DNA of 64,000 nucleotides from Cryoendolithus antarcticus (GCA_002077065.1 NAJO01000004.1:1054001-1118000), one strand, 5' to 3'; shown: positions 32,688 to 44,432, counted from the first letter of the stretch. The notes: a model not told the origin generated them from the letters alone. Translations and numbers: made by a program.

Positions 32688-35421
32688 ATGGCGAACCTAC
32701 AATCGCCCACGGGACCACCAATGTCCCATCAGCAACACTATCCACCAAACCTCCGGCCTCAGGCGAATGGTAGCATGCACATGCAACCGCAACCGCCACC
32801 ACCGCAGAAGACCTCCGCACAGCTACTAGCCGAGAGCAACGAGAAGACATGGCTTCAGCTTGGTGGCCTTTCAGAGGTGATGGGCGAGCTTGATGGCGCG
32901 ACCCAGGCATATGAACGCGCCATGACGTTCAACCAGCGCTCGGTGCCCGCCATGCAGGCCATATCGTGCATCCTGCGCTCGCGCGACCAATTCACTGCAG
33001 CAGTGGAGTACTTGCGCCAGATCATCCTCATTGAGCCATCCAATGGCGAGGTATGGAGCAGTTTGGGACACTGCTACCTCATGATGGATGACCTCCAGCA
33101 GGCGTATTCGGCATACCAGCAGGCATTATATCATCTGCCCGATCCAAAGGAGCCGAAGCTGTGGTATGGCATTGGCATACTGTATGATCGATATGGTTCG
33201 CTAGAGCATGCCGAAGAAGCCTTCTCCCAGGTCATGCGAATGGAGCCAAGGTTCGAGAAGGCGAACGAGATCTACTTCCGGCTCGGCATCATATATAAGC
33301 AGCAGCAGAAATTCCAGCAGAGTTTGGAGGTAGGTGTCTTGCTAGGTCTTATGGATATACGTGTTATTGACTCAGGCGCAGTGCTTCCGCTACATTGTAA
33401 CTGACCCACCCAAACCTCTGAGCGAAGAGGACATCTGGTTCCAGATTGGACATGTGCACGAACAACAGAAAGACGTAAGACTTGCCTTGTCTCGATTCAA
33501 TTGCCATACACTGACATGTGAATAGTACGACTCTGCCAAGTCCGCATACACTCGTGTATTGGAGCGTGATCCGAACCACGCGAAGGTACTGCAGCAGCTC
33601 GGATGGCTTCACCATCAGCAGAGCACAAGCTTCAGCAGCCAAGAACAGGCCATCGAATACCTTGAGAAGTCTGTCGCATCAGGTAAGCACCAAATGCCTC
33701 TAAATGCCAGAATCCAGCTAACAAGTCACCAGATCAGAATGACGCGCAGAGCTGGTATCTGCTCGGCAGATGCTACATGTCGCAGCAGAAGTACCCAAAG
33801 GCATATGAGGCCTACCAACAGGCGGTCTACCGTGACGGTCGCAACCCAACATTCTGGTGCTCTATCGGCGTGCTTTACTATCAGATCAATCAGTACCGCG
33901 ATGCGCTCGATGCATACTCGCGTGCCATCCGCCTCAACCCCAACATCTCCGAGGTCTGGTATGACCTTGGCACATTGGTGAGTCGCGCGTACCGCTGCCA
34001 TGTAGGACCCATCCACTGACATCACGCAGTACGAGTCTTGCAACAACCAGACCAGCGATGCTCTCGATGCATACACGCGCGCGGCCGACCTTGACCCGTC
34101 TAACGTCCATATCAAGGCTCGTCTAGCATTGCTCAAGGGACAGCCAACGAACGGCATGCCTAACCAAGGAGGGGCACCACTACCACAGGACATCAACCCA
34201 CAAGCATATCAGCCAAATGCCCTCAGCGGACCACCAGGTCCCCAGTGGGGTGCACATGCCCAAAATCCCCCACCGGGACCCGCGCCACCGCCATTGGCTT
34301 CTGGTAACAACTGGGGTGCAAATGGCGGCGCTCGACTCGCCGACCTGCAGAATCCTCACATGCCTGCTCAGCCCATGAACCCGTACGATCAACGTGATCG
34401 CATGCCCCAGCCACCACCACAGGGACCGCCTCAGCAGCCTCCCATGCAGTCCCGTCAACCTAGTCCGCCGCGTGCAGAGCCCATCCGCTCGTACCAGGAG
34501 CCCCAGCGACAACCGCCACCCGCACATCGCGGCCACTCACCCTCGCCAAAGAATCAGCACTCCACCCCTTTCCAACAGGGACCACTGAGTGGTCCGCCTC
34601 AACACATGCAAGGTTATGGAATGCACCAAGAGCCAAGTCATGGCGGTCCACCATTTGGGCCTCCTGTAAACGCTGGACCGCCACCAAATGGTATGCAGTC
34701 AAGCCAAGGCCCGCCACCTTTGTCAGGCTACGGCCGACAACCGAGTCCTCGTCCAGAGGTCCGTGGTATTATAACCAGCGCCGCACCCTCCCCAGGCGGC
34801 ACGTACCCCAGAACACCTTACGAACACCACGCCAACGCGACCCCCCAGATCGCCAGCGGTGCACCACCCCCACTGAACGCCCAGTACGCCTCAGACGCAG
34901 CTATGCGCGATCGTGAAGAACGTCCGGGCAGTGCAGTACCCAAACGCATCCGCGAGTGGGAAGATGATCCAAGCAGCTCGGCGAACAAGAAGCCCGCCAC
35001 AGACGAAGCGCGCTCTCGTCTCGAAGATATCAAGATGCATCGTCAATCTCCCCCTCACAAGATCTCCACGCCACCCATGCACAGTCCTTCAGAGCTTCGT
35101 CGTCTCGACGAAGCACGGCCAAGCTCCGCATACCATCCATCAGAAGCTGCCCACCACGCGCCCGTGCTGCCAAGCATGCATTCGCTGCCCGCGCCGCCGG
35201 TGCAGGAGGTGCGAAAGTCAGCTCCACCTCAAGATGAGCACCATGCTCCCCCGCCTCCGGCTCCCGTGGCTGCTCCAGCGCCTCCGCCACAGGTATATGA
35301 ACCAGCTGCGAGGAAGATGGAGGTGGACGAGAACTACGATGACAGCGGAGACGAGAAGAGAAGTACGAAGATGGAGAGTCGGAGGGCGAGCCCGAAGGCT
35401 GTGAATGGCGGGGGAGATTGA
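32688..35421 (+). CDS. SSN6: Ssn6/Cyc8 (RCM-1)-type TPR general transcriptional co-repressor
   Basis: Five exons: 32688-33329, 33382-33474, 33526-33682, 33733-33977 and 34030-35421, with four introns of 50-52 bp, 842 aa. A Pro/Gln-rich N-terminus is followed by about ten TPR units (about 45-400). Highly conserved stretches are WSSLGHCYLMMDDLQQAY, LWYGIGILYDRYGS, EEDIWFQIGHVHEQQKDY, HAKVLQQLGWLHHQQ, SWYLLGRCYMSQQKYPKAY and VYRDGRNPTFWCSIGVLYYQ. The second half is Pro/Gln/His-rich and acidic, as expected for this family. Ssn6 works with Tup1 as a co-repressor recruited by DNA-binding factors in the nucleus. Splice junctions were set by restoring the TPR sequence. Confidence 0.95.
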
Positions 35422-37920
35422 GGGTCTCGTGCGAAAGAGAAGCGAGTGCGGCTCTTACGCGTCAATTCGGGGCCATTTGTGATGATTGACATGTTGGGCG
35501 ATGGAGAATAAAACGATGTGTTCAGCAACAACAGTTTTGTATCTTTTGTATGAGTGCATATATCTATGGACCTCGAGTCTCCGGTCCTGGGTGACACTTT
35601 CATACCTGCACTTCTCCAGGAATTTGAACCCTGGACAACGCTGAGATAAGGTGGACTGCGCCAGTAAGGTACCACTTGGCGGAGACCTGAAATCAGAGTC
35701 GAGACTTTGATAGCCAGTCTGCTTGCCCTCTGTTCTGCGAATAATGAGTAATGATCTCACTGTCGCAGCTATCTTACAATCACAGAAGCACAGGAGTGTT
35801 CACACCTTCGCAGAAACGTAGGAACCAATTCCTTATGATATGGTGCGGTAAAGTCAGAGTCATGTATCTTCTCCAGGCTGATCGTTTGGCGGAGACAGGG
35901 CTCAACACCCAAAGACATGCTGCATTCATAGTGGTTGGACCAACGTTGTTTGCGCTTCCAACATCATCCTTTACCTCAGCTCATCGTCTTCATGGAGAGC
36001 GATGAAAGCTCTAAGTGCTTCCTTCTATGCTCGACACGGGCGAATCGTATTGAACACAAGACAACCCATGTCAGGTGACAGAGAGGGCCATGATCGAGAA
36101 CAGTGTTCCTCCGCTCTCATAAAAGCCTGATAATGCTCGTGCCAACAATGCCGAGTGTGCCGCGAGGGCTTTCTCGCTGTTGCCGCGGTGGTGAGAGTGT
36201 CACGCCTGCAACAAGTATCGTGCACGCAATCTCTGTCTCTGTAGGTTATCCCGACTGCTAAATCATGGTGGCGACGCGTTCGACCCATGCTTAGGGATAC
36301 TGTAGCACTTTTGAGGTGGAGATTAGCGCACTCTTGGAACTGTTAGAAGAGAGCGGTACATTATGGTGCTTCCAAATCACCTCTTCTACGATTGCATGGT
36401 ACGCAATATTATCCTTATCGCACCTCATAATCGCGACATGGCTCGCTTGCAGCCTCAGAGCTATCGTCCGGCAACCGCCGAAGTCTTATATGAGGTGCTT
36501 CATCAGATCTGAAGATCCACGCTCATCCAATATGCGAATATGCGCGCAATATATTACAGTACCGGCTGCCGACGCCCAAACGTTGCCAAGCTGTCGATTT
36601 GGAGCTGTGGGGCTGATGCGCGGCGAGCTTGGTGACGGTGTAGGACCTCGTTGATAGCAAGCGACGTAACAAAGTACCTACTTTGGAGGCACGCAATACA
36701 GAATGTCTCTGTCCTGAGGAGTCGGTCACACGACAAGTCACTGATCATCCCACGCCAGGTCGCTGTCCCAGTCCGGGGATAGTTGCCATTACGTGTAGGC
36801 GCGATTTCTATCACGGTCAAGCGAGCGCTATGCCGACTTCTCCACACGCCTTTCGTGCTTGAACCGAATGCACTTCTGTCCGGACTCCACTCCTTTGGCG
36901 AGTAGCGGAGCCGACCGTTTAGCGTCTCCATGATCTACAGGATCAGAAATCAATGTCAATCGGCGACCAGTCCTACGACGCTGTGAAGGCAAGGCCAAGA
37001 CATCGAGGTTGCATTGCGCTGGCCGTTCCTGCCGCGGACGCAGGCCATCATCCTGCTCTGCCAATCGTCAGCATAGCTCCAAGAAAACCGCTCAACGGTC
37101 CTCCCGCGTAGAAGGCTGCGTGGAAGATGCTTATCGCGTCCGTGCGCAGAGATAACGCAAGACCTTGCCCGCGGCTATTCAATGGGCGCTGGAGATTGGA
37201 GGGTGGCATCAGTGGCGTCTTGTCTTGCGTCAAGGTGCCTGCAGGTGATCGGGCATGACGGCCGTTTGTCTTTGTTGCGTGCGTTCGCCGGCAGCGCTTT
37301 GAAGGCGCCTGGCAGAGGCGTAGGGAGGCAAAGACGGAAAGGCAGGCACCCGGGTGTGACTCTGCACGTTCGCAGCACGAGACGGACAGGGACCCCACGC
37401 CTCTGGCGCACGGTTCGTGAGGTGGTGGGGTTTGAAGGGTGTTCGACGACATGCTCGTGTGTGCTATGCGTTGATCAACGTCGCTGTGCTAATGAGAAGG
37501 ACGTGATGGACAACGGAGATCGATCCCGTCGTGGCGACTTCGCGTAGGTAGCGTGATCATGGCACCAGATGCAAACCCTCGTCGCCACCCGCCTTCAATA
37601 TTCGCGCGCGCAGGACAAGGGCATTGGATCGAGCTTGTCTCGCGGTACCTTGCCAATAGATTTTCCGGCCTACATGACAATGCGACATGGGACCCAGTCT
37701 AAGTCCCCTCTCTACTAGAGGCAACGCTAAGAAGGTATGAATCTGCGCGCGATCCAACCCTGTGCCCATAGACTCGCAACCTGCTTGGCCCTGTTGATAT
37801 TAGGGTGACGGTCGAGAGCTGTGTCGTCGTGTTCCTGGATAGTTACCTTCCTCAATCGTGTGTTTGTTCGTTTCAGATCAAGCTTCGTGTGGCACCCAGC
37901 GGGCGTTACACTACATCATC
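35422..37920. other. Long intergenic region, SSN6 to the Zn2Cys6 gene
   Basis: 2.5 kb, the largest gap in the window. I found no conserved reading frame. A tRNA-like T-arm on the minus strand at 35617-35635 is discussed among the rejected items. The right part is presumably the promoter of the Zn2Cys6 gene. Confidence 0.45.
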
Positions 37921-40401
37921 ATGGCTTCTGCTGTTGTCGAGCTCCCGGCACCGACTACCACACCCACGGCGACATCTCCTGTCAGGAAGCGGAGGAGAAA
38001 GACGGGTACTGGTGGTGCACAGGATGACTGTTTTGCTTGCCGGAAACGCGGTGTGGGATGCGATCGGAAGAGACCGTATTGCACGCCATGTATCGACATT
38101 GGGAAGGAGTGCTCCGGCTACAAAACGACATTGACATGGGGCGTCGGTGTGGCTAGCAGAGGCAAGCTGCGTGGTCTGGCATGTCCTATTGCGAACAAGA
38201 ACGTGGATGGGAGTGATATCAACCCCGTGAAGGAGGATGTCAACGTGGCAAAGCGAAGAAAGAGTTCCGTGACACAGCCAAAGGTAGAGCCTGGGACTGG
38301 ATCATCGCAGCTGCCATTGGCGGCGAATATACCTGCGGTACCTCAAGCGTATGGCTCTGCGAGTATACCGATTCCAGTGCCGCAAACAATATGGCATCAC
38401 ACTGGCTTCCAAGACCATGCGGCCTCACGGTCAGCAGGAGGGAGCCGCCAAATGGCCCCACCGCCTCGACTGCACACCATTGTGCCACCGCATTTTGATC
38501 ATAGTCCGTACCCGCTGTCAGCAGCGTCAGTGGGATCATTCGCCAACGAATGGGACTCGCCGATGGACTACCCGCAAACTCCTGGCTCTGTTGTCTTTCC
38601 GGAGCATTTCCCGACATCGATGCCTAGCTATGTCGACAATGCCTCCATGAGCTCGTCCGCGGACTCGTACCAGCAGTCTCTTGCCAGTCTGGACGTGATG
38701 CAGAACAACAGCACATTCGAGAACACCGCTGCCATTGAGAGAGGCCATTCAGAGCTCAATAGCTTCAGCAACATCATGTTCGACGACAACTTCTTGACTA
38801 GCCAGGACCAATCGCCACCAGACGAAGGCATCGACGGCAACCAACTGTCGCTGCTAAACGCGCAATTCAGTAACCCATTCTTCTACCTCACACCACGATT
38901 ACAGTCACTCATGACCTACTACGACCAGCACATCTGCCCGTACCTGGTCACGTTTGACGGACCCAGTAATCCCTATCGCATGCACATCATCCAGCTCGCG
39001 TCGCAGAACGAGGGTCTGCAGAACGCGATTGCTGCGCTGGCCACGAACAACATGCGCATGCGCAAGATCGAATCACGAAAGACCGGCTTCATCGAGGAGA
39101 TCACTGAAGCCTTTGACGGCCAAGACCCAACGCGACCAACGGCAGAGGAGAGCTGTTATAAGCAAATCTCGATCGAGCAGCTAAACATGCAGCTCACAGA
39201 TCCACATGCAGCGCAAGATGACTCGGTTCTAGCAACACTGCTCATCCTCTGTCTGTTCCATGTCTGCGACAGCGGGTTTAGCAAGTTCAAGACGCAGCTC
39301 GCGGGCGTGCAGAAGCTGATGTCTATGAGAAGTCCGCAGACGAAGAGCAACTTCACTGCCTGGGTAGAAATGTTCTTCACTTGGTTCGATGTCATGACCA
39401 GCACCGTCAATGATCGCGAGACGCAGATCCAGGTCGACAGCATCGACATGCTGGACTTCTCTGCCAACCTCGGCGCGCTGGAGCAGTTCTCAGGCTGCGA
39501 TGGTCGACTCTTCAAGCTCATTGCGAGACTTGGGCGACTCAACCTACTTTCGCAAGGTAGGGAAGTCAGCTCGCAGGCCAAGTCCGGCGAGACGACACCA
39601 CGGGCTACACCAATGCCCAAGCGTCCGTTCCGCTACCCTCGGTCGAAGCGCAATACTGGCATGCGCAGTGGTCCTCGCTCGCTCATTGCCGCAGACTACG
39701 CTTTTATCGATGGCAACGGCTGGGGTAGTCCCATCATCCCCGAAGAAGGTGCCAGTGAGTCCATGCTACCGGAAGACCCTACGCGCCCTGCGTACGACGA
39801 GCGCAAGGAGTTCTGGGCCGAGTGGCACGATATCCGCATTCGCTTGCAGGAATGGCAGATGGATGCCTCCACGCTGCCCTCGCCGTCAAATCCCACCTCC
39901 ACTTCGGCGTCGACACCAGATGCGCCTGTGACCATGGGACCGGAGCAACGCGATCTGGTACACATCTCAGAGTCCTTCCGCCACAGCGCTCTTCTGTACA
40001 TAACCCGCCTCGCGCATCCCTTCCTCCCCTCTTCAGCGCCCGAATTTCAAGCTCTAGCCTCCCAGGCGCTTTTCCACATCACCGCGCTCCCAGTCACATC
40101 TTGCGTCAACAAATTCCTCCTCTGGCCTCTCTTCATCACGGGAACCGAGTGCGTCGACGAGGGACATCGAAATGTCATCCGACAGCGGTGCGTGGAGATC
40201 CAGCGCGAGAGCGGCTTCTTCAATAACATCAGCGGGCTTGAAGTGTTGGAAAGGGTTTGGGGTGATGGGTGTGTGGGTGGCGTTGGAGGGGAGGTGGAGA
40301 TGAGTGCTAGGAGACGGGATAGTGAAGGTCTGATGGGACGGCAGGCGTTTCGATGGAGGAGGGCTATGGACCGTGTGGATGGGGAGTATATTGTTATTTA
40401 A
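37921..40401 (+). CDS. Zn2Cys6 fungal transcription factor
   Basis: Intronless 826-aa protein from the ATG at 37921; the same frame is open upstream only with a GTG. Residues about 37-64 form the binuclear zinc cluster C-x2-C-x6-C-x5-C-x2-C-x6-C (CFACRKRGVGCDRKRPYC then TPCIDIGKEC). A basic patch RKRRRK precedes it and YKTTLTWGVGVASRGKLRG follows. The centre (about 300-600) reads like the fungal-specific regulatory domain, with a DPTRPTAEESCYKQISIEQL segment and long helical stretches such as LATLLILCLFHVCDSGF. A Ser/Pro/Gln-rich region (about 150-300) may be an activation region. It acts as a nuclear sequence-specific regulator. Targets cannot be read, and the adjacent S1P lyase gene is not evidence of regulation. 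Confidence 0.93.
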   Translation: MASAVVELPAPTTTPTATSPVRKRRRKTGTGGAQDDCFACRKRGVGCDRKRPYCTPCIDIGKECSGYKTTLTWGVGVASRGKLRGLACPIANKNVDGSDINPVKEDVNVAKRRKSSVTQPKVEPGTGSSQLPLAANIPAVPQAYGSASIPIPVPQTIWHHTGFQDHAASRSAGGSRQMAPPPRLHTIVPPHFDHSPYPLSAASVGSFANEWDSPMDYPQTPGSVVFPEHFPTSMPSYVDNASMSSSADSYQQSLASLDVMQNNSTFENTAAIERGHSELNSFSNIMFDDNFLTSQDQSPPDEGIDGNQLSLLNAQFSNPFFYLTPRLQSLMTYYDQHICPYLVTFDGPSNPYRMHIIQLASQNEGLQNAIAALATNNMRMRKIESRKTGFIEEITEAFDGQDPTRPTAEESCYKQISIEQLNMQLTDPHAAQDDSVLATLLILCLFHVCDSGFSKFKTQLAGVQKLMSMRSPQTKSNFTAWVEMFFTWFDVMTSTVNDRETQIQVDSIDMLDFSANLGALEQFSGCDGRLFKLIARLGRLNLLSQGREVSSQAKSGETTPRATPMPKRPFRYPRSKRNTGMRSGPRSLIAADYAFIDGNGWGSPIIPEEGASESMLPEDPTRPAYDERKEFWAEWHDIRIRLQEWQMDASTLPSPSNPTSTSASTPDAPVTMGPEQRDLVHISESFRHSALLYITRLAHPFLPSSAPEFQALASQALFHITALPVTSCVNKFLLWPLFITGTECVDEGHRNVIRQRCVEIQRESGFFNNISGLEVLERVWGDGCVGGVGGEVEMSARRRDSEGLMGRQAFRWRRAMDRVDGEYIVI

Positions 40402-40824
40402 GGGTGGGAAAGGGCAATGACCTGAGGGTTCAAGAGATCATGATCATAGGAGGAAATGCAATCTTGTCCACTCTATCTGAGATGCTCACAGCAGCTCGAC
40501 CTTCGTGGTCTTCACAGTCGTTCATACCAATCACGATAATTGCCTTCTCATATATGAATAGAACGAAGCACCAACAGTGATTCTGCTCGCTAGCAATTTG
40601 GACTCGGCCTCGGATTCGTAACCCCACATCCTCGTTCACGCGGAACGACGTGACTTGGTAAGCTTCAAGGGCGCATACGGAGTTCCAAACTGCCATTCAC
40701 TGCTACATCGATGCCTACTCGTGGCGAATAGTCGATGACCTCCTGCGTACCATCGCTATGCTGATCTGTTTCAATCGGTAACGAGACTCTTCTCCTAATT
40801 TCCTCTCGAGTACCATCATCCACC
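40402..40824. other. Intergenic region upstream of DPL1
   Basis: Same-strand gap of 423 bp. No feature beyond a presumed promoter. Confidence 0.5.
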
Positions 40825-42519
40825 ATGGCACCCAAGAGCTCCCGCCTGAACTCCCTCATCGCGAAGTCTCCCCTCGCGATTCCTGCGACTCGCCGCGCAA
40901 CTCTCACCCAATGTGCAAACGCCCTACGGAACCTCCTCCTTCTGCTCTTTCTCCTCCGCTACACACGAAAGACGTACCTCCATCTCCGAGGCTATGGCTT
41001 GCTGGGCTCCATCACTCGACTACGGAGACAAATATGGAAGCAGCTCTACACATATTTCCTGCGCCTGCCATTCGTACAGTCTAAAATCCGCGCAGATGTC
41101 GATAAAGCCGTGCTAGACCTACAGACGAAGCTCGTGCCCTCTGGGCCCGGCGTGGTGAATTATACAAGCCTTCCTCCCAAAGGATGGAGTGGCGAGGATG
41201 TGCGGAAGGAATTGGAGAGACTGGGCGACATGAAGCACACACGCTGGGAGGACGGACGAGTGAGCGGCGCAGTCTACCACGGCGGAAACGAGCTAGCTGA
41301 GCTCCAAGCCGAAGCTTTCAAACGCTTCGGTGTCGCGAATCCGATACATCCAGATGTCTTTCCCGGGGTGCGGAAGATGGAAGCAGAAGTGGTAGCCATG
41401 GTGCTCTCTCTCTTCCACGCTCCCGAAGGCGGTGCCGGCGTAAGCACAAGCGGTGGCACAGAGTCGATCCTCTCTGCAGTCTTGGGCGCGCGCCAGAAAG
41501 CCTACGCCGAACGCGGCGTGCGGGAGCCAGAGATCATCTTGCCAGAGACAGCACACACAGCCTTCCGCAAAGCAGGCGAATACTTCAACATCAGAGTCCA
41601 CCTCGTGCCCTGCCCAGCACCCTCCTACCGCGTCTCGCTCCCCCACGTCAAGCGCCTCCTGAACAGCAATACCATCCTACTTGTCGGCTCTGCACCAAAC
41701 TTTCCCCACGGAATCGTAGACGACATCCCCGCTCTCTCAGCCCTAGCACTCAAACATCGCCTGCCCTTACACGTAGACTGCTGTCTCGGCAGCTTCATGA
41801 TCGCCTTCCTCGCCAAATCCGGCTTCGAAACCCCGGACTTTAATTTCCGCGTGCCGGGCGTGACGAGTATAAGCGTCGACACGCACAAATACGGCTTCGC
41901 ACCCAAGGGCAATAGCGTAGTGCTTTACCGTTCCGCAGCGCTGCGGGCATGGCAATATTACATCTGCCCCGACTGGTCTGGTGGTGTGTACGCCTCTCCC
42001 GGCATCGCTGGCTCGAGACCTGGAGCGCTGATAGCAGGCTGCTGGGCGACGATCATGAGTTTGGGGGAGGAAGGGTATATTTCGCACTGTGTGCAGATTG
42101 TCGGCGCCGCGAAGCAGCTGGAAGACGCCATACGCACATCTCCATCTCTCAAACACAGTCTCCGCGTCATTGGCAAGCCTCTCGTCAGCGTCGTTGCGTT
42201 CCGCTCTCCAATCAACGCGCCCGTGGACGAACATCTCGTTGACCTGTATGCTGTCGCAGACGGGATGAGCCATAGGGGCTGGCATCTGAACGCGCTGCAA
42301 GACCCGCCTGGAATTCACGTGGCTGTCACGTTACCTGTTGCGAACGCGGTTGGGGAGCTGATTAGTGATTTGGAGGCTGTGGTCGGGGAGTGTAGGGGTA
42401 AGACGGACGGGACGAAGGGGGATGCGGCGGCGCTTTATGGCGTTGCTGGGGCGTTGCCGGATAAGAGTGTGGTTAGGGAGTTGGCGGGGGGGTTTCTGGA
42501 TACGTTGTACAAGACGTAG
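40825..42519 (+). CDS. DPL1: Sphingosine-1-phosphate (dihydrosphingosine-phosphate) lyase
   Basis: Intronless, 564 aa. One N-terminal membrane anchor (ALRNLLLLLFLLRYTRKTY, about 31-50) precedes the PLP-dependent fold. Diagnostic stretches: GRVSGAVYHGGNELAELQ, NPIHPDVFPGVRKMEAEVV, STSGGTESIL, HTAFRKAGEYFNI, the Asp in LHVDCCLGSF, and the PLP-binding Lys in SVDTHKYGFAPKG (about residue 354). The enzyme cleaves long-chain base phosphates into phosphoethanolamine and a fatty aldehyde at the ER, the exit step of sphingolipid degradation. Length and domain order match family members; no missing residue was noticed. Confidence 0.96.
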   Translation: MAPKSSRLNSLIAKSPLAIPATRRATLTQCANALRNLLLLLFLLRYTRKTYLHLRGYGLLGSITRLRRQIWKQLYTYFLRLPFVQSKIRADVDKAVLDLQTKLVPSGPGVVNYTSLPPKGWSGEDVRKELERLGDMKHTRWEDGRVSGAVYHGGNELAELQAEAFKRFGVANPIHPDVFPGVRKMEAEVVAMVLSLFHAPEGGAGVSTSGGTESILSAVLGARQKAYAERGVREPEIILPETAHTAFRKAGEYFNIRVHLVPCPAPSYRVSLPHVKRLLNSNTILLVGSAPNFPHGIVDDIPALSALALKHRLPLHVDCCLGSFMIAFLAKSGFETPDFNFRVPGVTSISVDTHKYGFAPKGNSVVLYRSAALRAWQYYICPDWSGGVYASPGIAGSRPGALIAGCWATIMSLGEEGYISHCVQIVGAAKQLEDAIRTSPSLKHSLRVIGKPLVSVVAFRSPINAPVDEHLVDLYAVADGMSHRGWHLNALQDPPGIHVAVTLPVANAVGELISDLEAVVGECRGKTDGTKGDAAALYGVAGALPDKSVVRELAGGFLDTLYKT

Positions 42520-42981
42520 TGTTTGTGAGGGGAGAGGGAGTGTAGATAGTGTGATGAAGTCCTTGATGCGCATGTCATTGTGGCGACTTCTGCCTCGCAC
42601 CCTCTTGTTCCGAAAAGTGGAAGGACAAGTCACGTGACATGGATGAACATTGGAGATGGACTTTGCGGATCATAGGACATTTGCCATAACCCGAGTCGTC
42701 AAGAGATGTCATGACTTCCGGTGTGCACAATTTGTGTGACGTCCACCATACAGGCCATGGGCGCGCCCTGTATTGATCGCTGGTGGCGACACCTCATGAC
42801 CCAGTCGCATGTTGCAGAACCAGGCGTTTCGTCTGCATCGTTCACCGTGACGTGCAATGGTACAAGAAGGCTTTGTGCTTTGAGCAATTGTGACAGCATC
42901 TTGGTTTCCGCAATGTACACACACGTTCTACTTTCCCGTACCCATCATCATCTTGCAACCCCAGCTTCCCGAATTCAAGCC
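42520..42981. other. Convergent intergenic region
   Basis: 3' flanks of DPL1 and COX12. No additional gene seen. Confidence 0.5.
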
Positions 42982-43486
42982 CTACTCGTCCAGCCTCGCC
43001 GGAAACTTCCCGTTCTCTCTCAAGTCATCCCATCGGTTCGCCCAGCCAGAGGGACACAGTGATCGGTACGCCAGGAAGAACTACAGTTATCGCCGCTATG
43101 TTAGCCTCTGTTCCTTCTTCTACCCTTTCCCGCATCTCATCCCAAAGCCATGAGTGTCAAGCGCAGGGAGACGATTGTGCAGTAACGTACCTGTCGGCAA
43201 GGCTTAAAGTCCTCTCCCTTGGCCAAGATGCACTTGTGGTAGTCGACGTAGTTCTGCCAGCAGTGCTTCGTTTGGTTCTGGTTCGGGAAGCGGGCGTCGA
43301 AACCTAGATAAATATATGAGTATTCCAGATCGCAGTACTGAGGGTCCAGCAGGGAGGAGACTATGTACCAGCTGCGAAGGACTGTCAGTATGCGCTTTGC
43401 ATGGATGGCATTGGGGCGGGAGCAGTGAGCGACGTACCTGTTACGAACTTGAAGGGCATGGTGACGCGCTCCTCATCGTCGGACAT
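42982..43486 (-). CDS. COX12: Cytochrome c oxidase subunit VIb
   Basis: Three exons on the minus strand: 43486-43438, 43303-43191 and 43080-42982, 86 aa. The twin-Cys helix-loop-helix motif is complete: C-x9-C in [12 protein letters not shown] and C-x10-C across the second splice site (PCRQ / FFLAYRSLC). Further landmarks are [35 protein letters not shown] and GKFPARLDE. The protein lies on the intermembrane-space side of complex IV and is imported by the Mia40 route. Its two introns (134 and 110 bp) are about twice the length usual in this window. It is divergent, across 228 bp, from another mitochondrial gene, so shared respiratory control is plausible. Confidence 0.94.
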
Positions 43487-43714
43487 ATTTGCGGTGATTG
43501 TCTATGGTGTTGGGGGGGTGTGCAAGGGTGTGTATGTGCTATGCGCTTTGCCTGAGTGAGTGATGAGGTCGATGAGGGAGCCATCTCGGAAGCAGCCACA
43601 GCTTCGCGCCTTCCGTCCGTGCATGTGCCAAGAACGAAGGAGAGCTTCACGTTGGCTGGGGATGGGAGTGCTGCAATCAATTGGCCCCTGCGACAGCTAA
43701 TACACAACAACACG
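43487..43714. promoter_or_regulatory. Shared divergent promoter of COX12 and the B12D-like gene
   Basis: Only 228 bp separate the two start codons of two small mitochondrial-protein genes transcribed outward, so both promoters must overlap here. No known consensus was recognised with confidence. Confidence 0.5.
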
Positions 43715-44214
43715 ATGCAGTCGACACGGTTCATGGCGGCAAACATGCTGCGCTCGCAGCCCATGGTTTTTAGCGCGATGAGGACGCGCGCGGTGGTGCC
43801 GATGCAGCCGGTGAGGGGGTTGAGGTTGCAGGCGAGCCCAAAGATGAGGATGCCCGTGCCGGTGAGTATCACTGGAGTGTATCAGGCGGTTCAGGATCTG
43901 CCACTGACTGTGTTGTAGAAAGAAGAGCACTCCGGTACGGAACCCTGATTCGCCCTACGAGGTCTTCGATGCGCTTGCATCGAACGTGCCATGGCGGTAG
44001 CATCATTGCCGTTCTACTACAATACTGATCACTTTGCACAGCACACACTATCTCCCAGCGCCTCCGCACACTCAAGAAGATCCCGCCTGAGCTGATCCCC
44101 CTCGGTGTGGTGTTGGCTATCGCGCTCGGAGCCGCGGGCTACAGCATGGGCTCGAAGCTGTTCAAGGACAAGACATTGCGGTTGGGACGGCAAGGCAAGC
44201 ACGCGAGCGACTAG
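43715..44214 (+). CDS. B12D / MLRQ-type small mitochondrial inner-membrane protein
   Basis: Three exons: 43715-43861, 43919-43934 and 44042-44214, 111 aa. The second exon is only 16 nt (KEEHS plus one base). Splicing gives KEEHSAHTISQRLRTLKKIPPEL then IPLGVVLAIALGAAGYSMGS, the single membrane span typical of the B12D / NADH-ubiquinone reductase MLRQ family, and a basic C-terminus KDKTLRLGRQGKHASD. The Arg/Met-rich N-terminus without acidic residues fits a mitochondrial presequence. Members associate with respiratory complexes I or IV; which applies here is not decided. The COX12 neighbour supports a respiratory role. Confidence 0.8.
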
Positions 44215-44432
44215 GGAGTAGTGTATTGGAGATCGCAGAGCGGGAGGATGTGTACAAAGGCGATCAGAGTGGTGATATGGGCACGCGAGGAATGACTGAG
44301 ATCATATGTAGCGATACATTCAGAACATAGTTCCCTACCCTGGGCGCTAGATCTTAGTCGCGGTCCCACCGCATCTCAACTAGACAATGATACTGATTGA
44401 TCAAGGTGGCTAGGTTCCGCCAAAGAGTCTCG
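44215..44432. other. 3' flank of the B12D-like gene
   Basis: No feature recognised before repeat copy B. Confidence 0.4.

Noticed and set aside
35600..35665. tRNA-like element on the minus strand: a perfect 5-bp T-arm (ccagg...cctgg around gttcaaatt) with a tggcgcag A-box-like motif upstream
   Set aside because: The A-box to B-box distance is about 11 nt too short for an anticodon arm and the flanking 7-mers do not pair as an acceptor stem.
37182..37547. 121-codon plus-strand frame in the long gap before the Zn2Cys6 gene
   Set aside because: High-Arg composition typical of shadow frames, antisense frames equally open, no domain.
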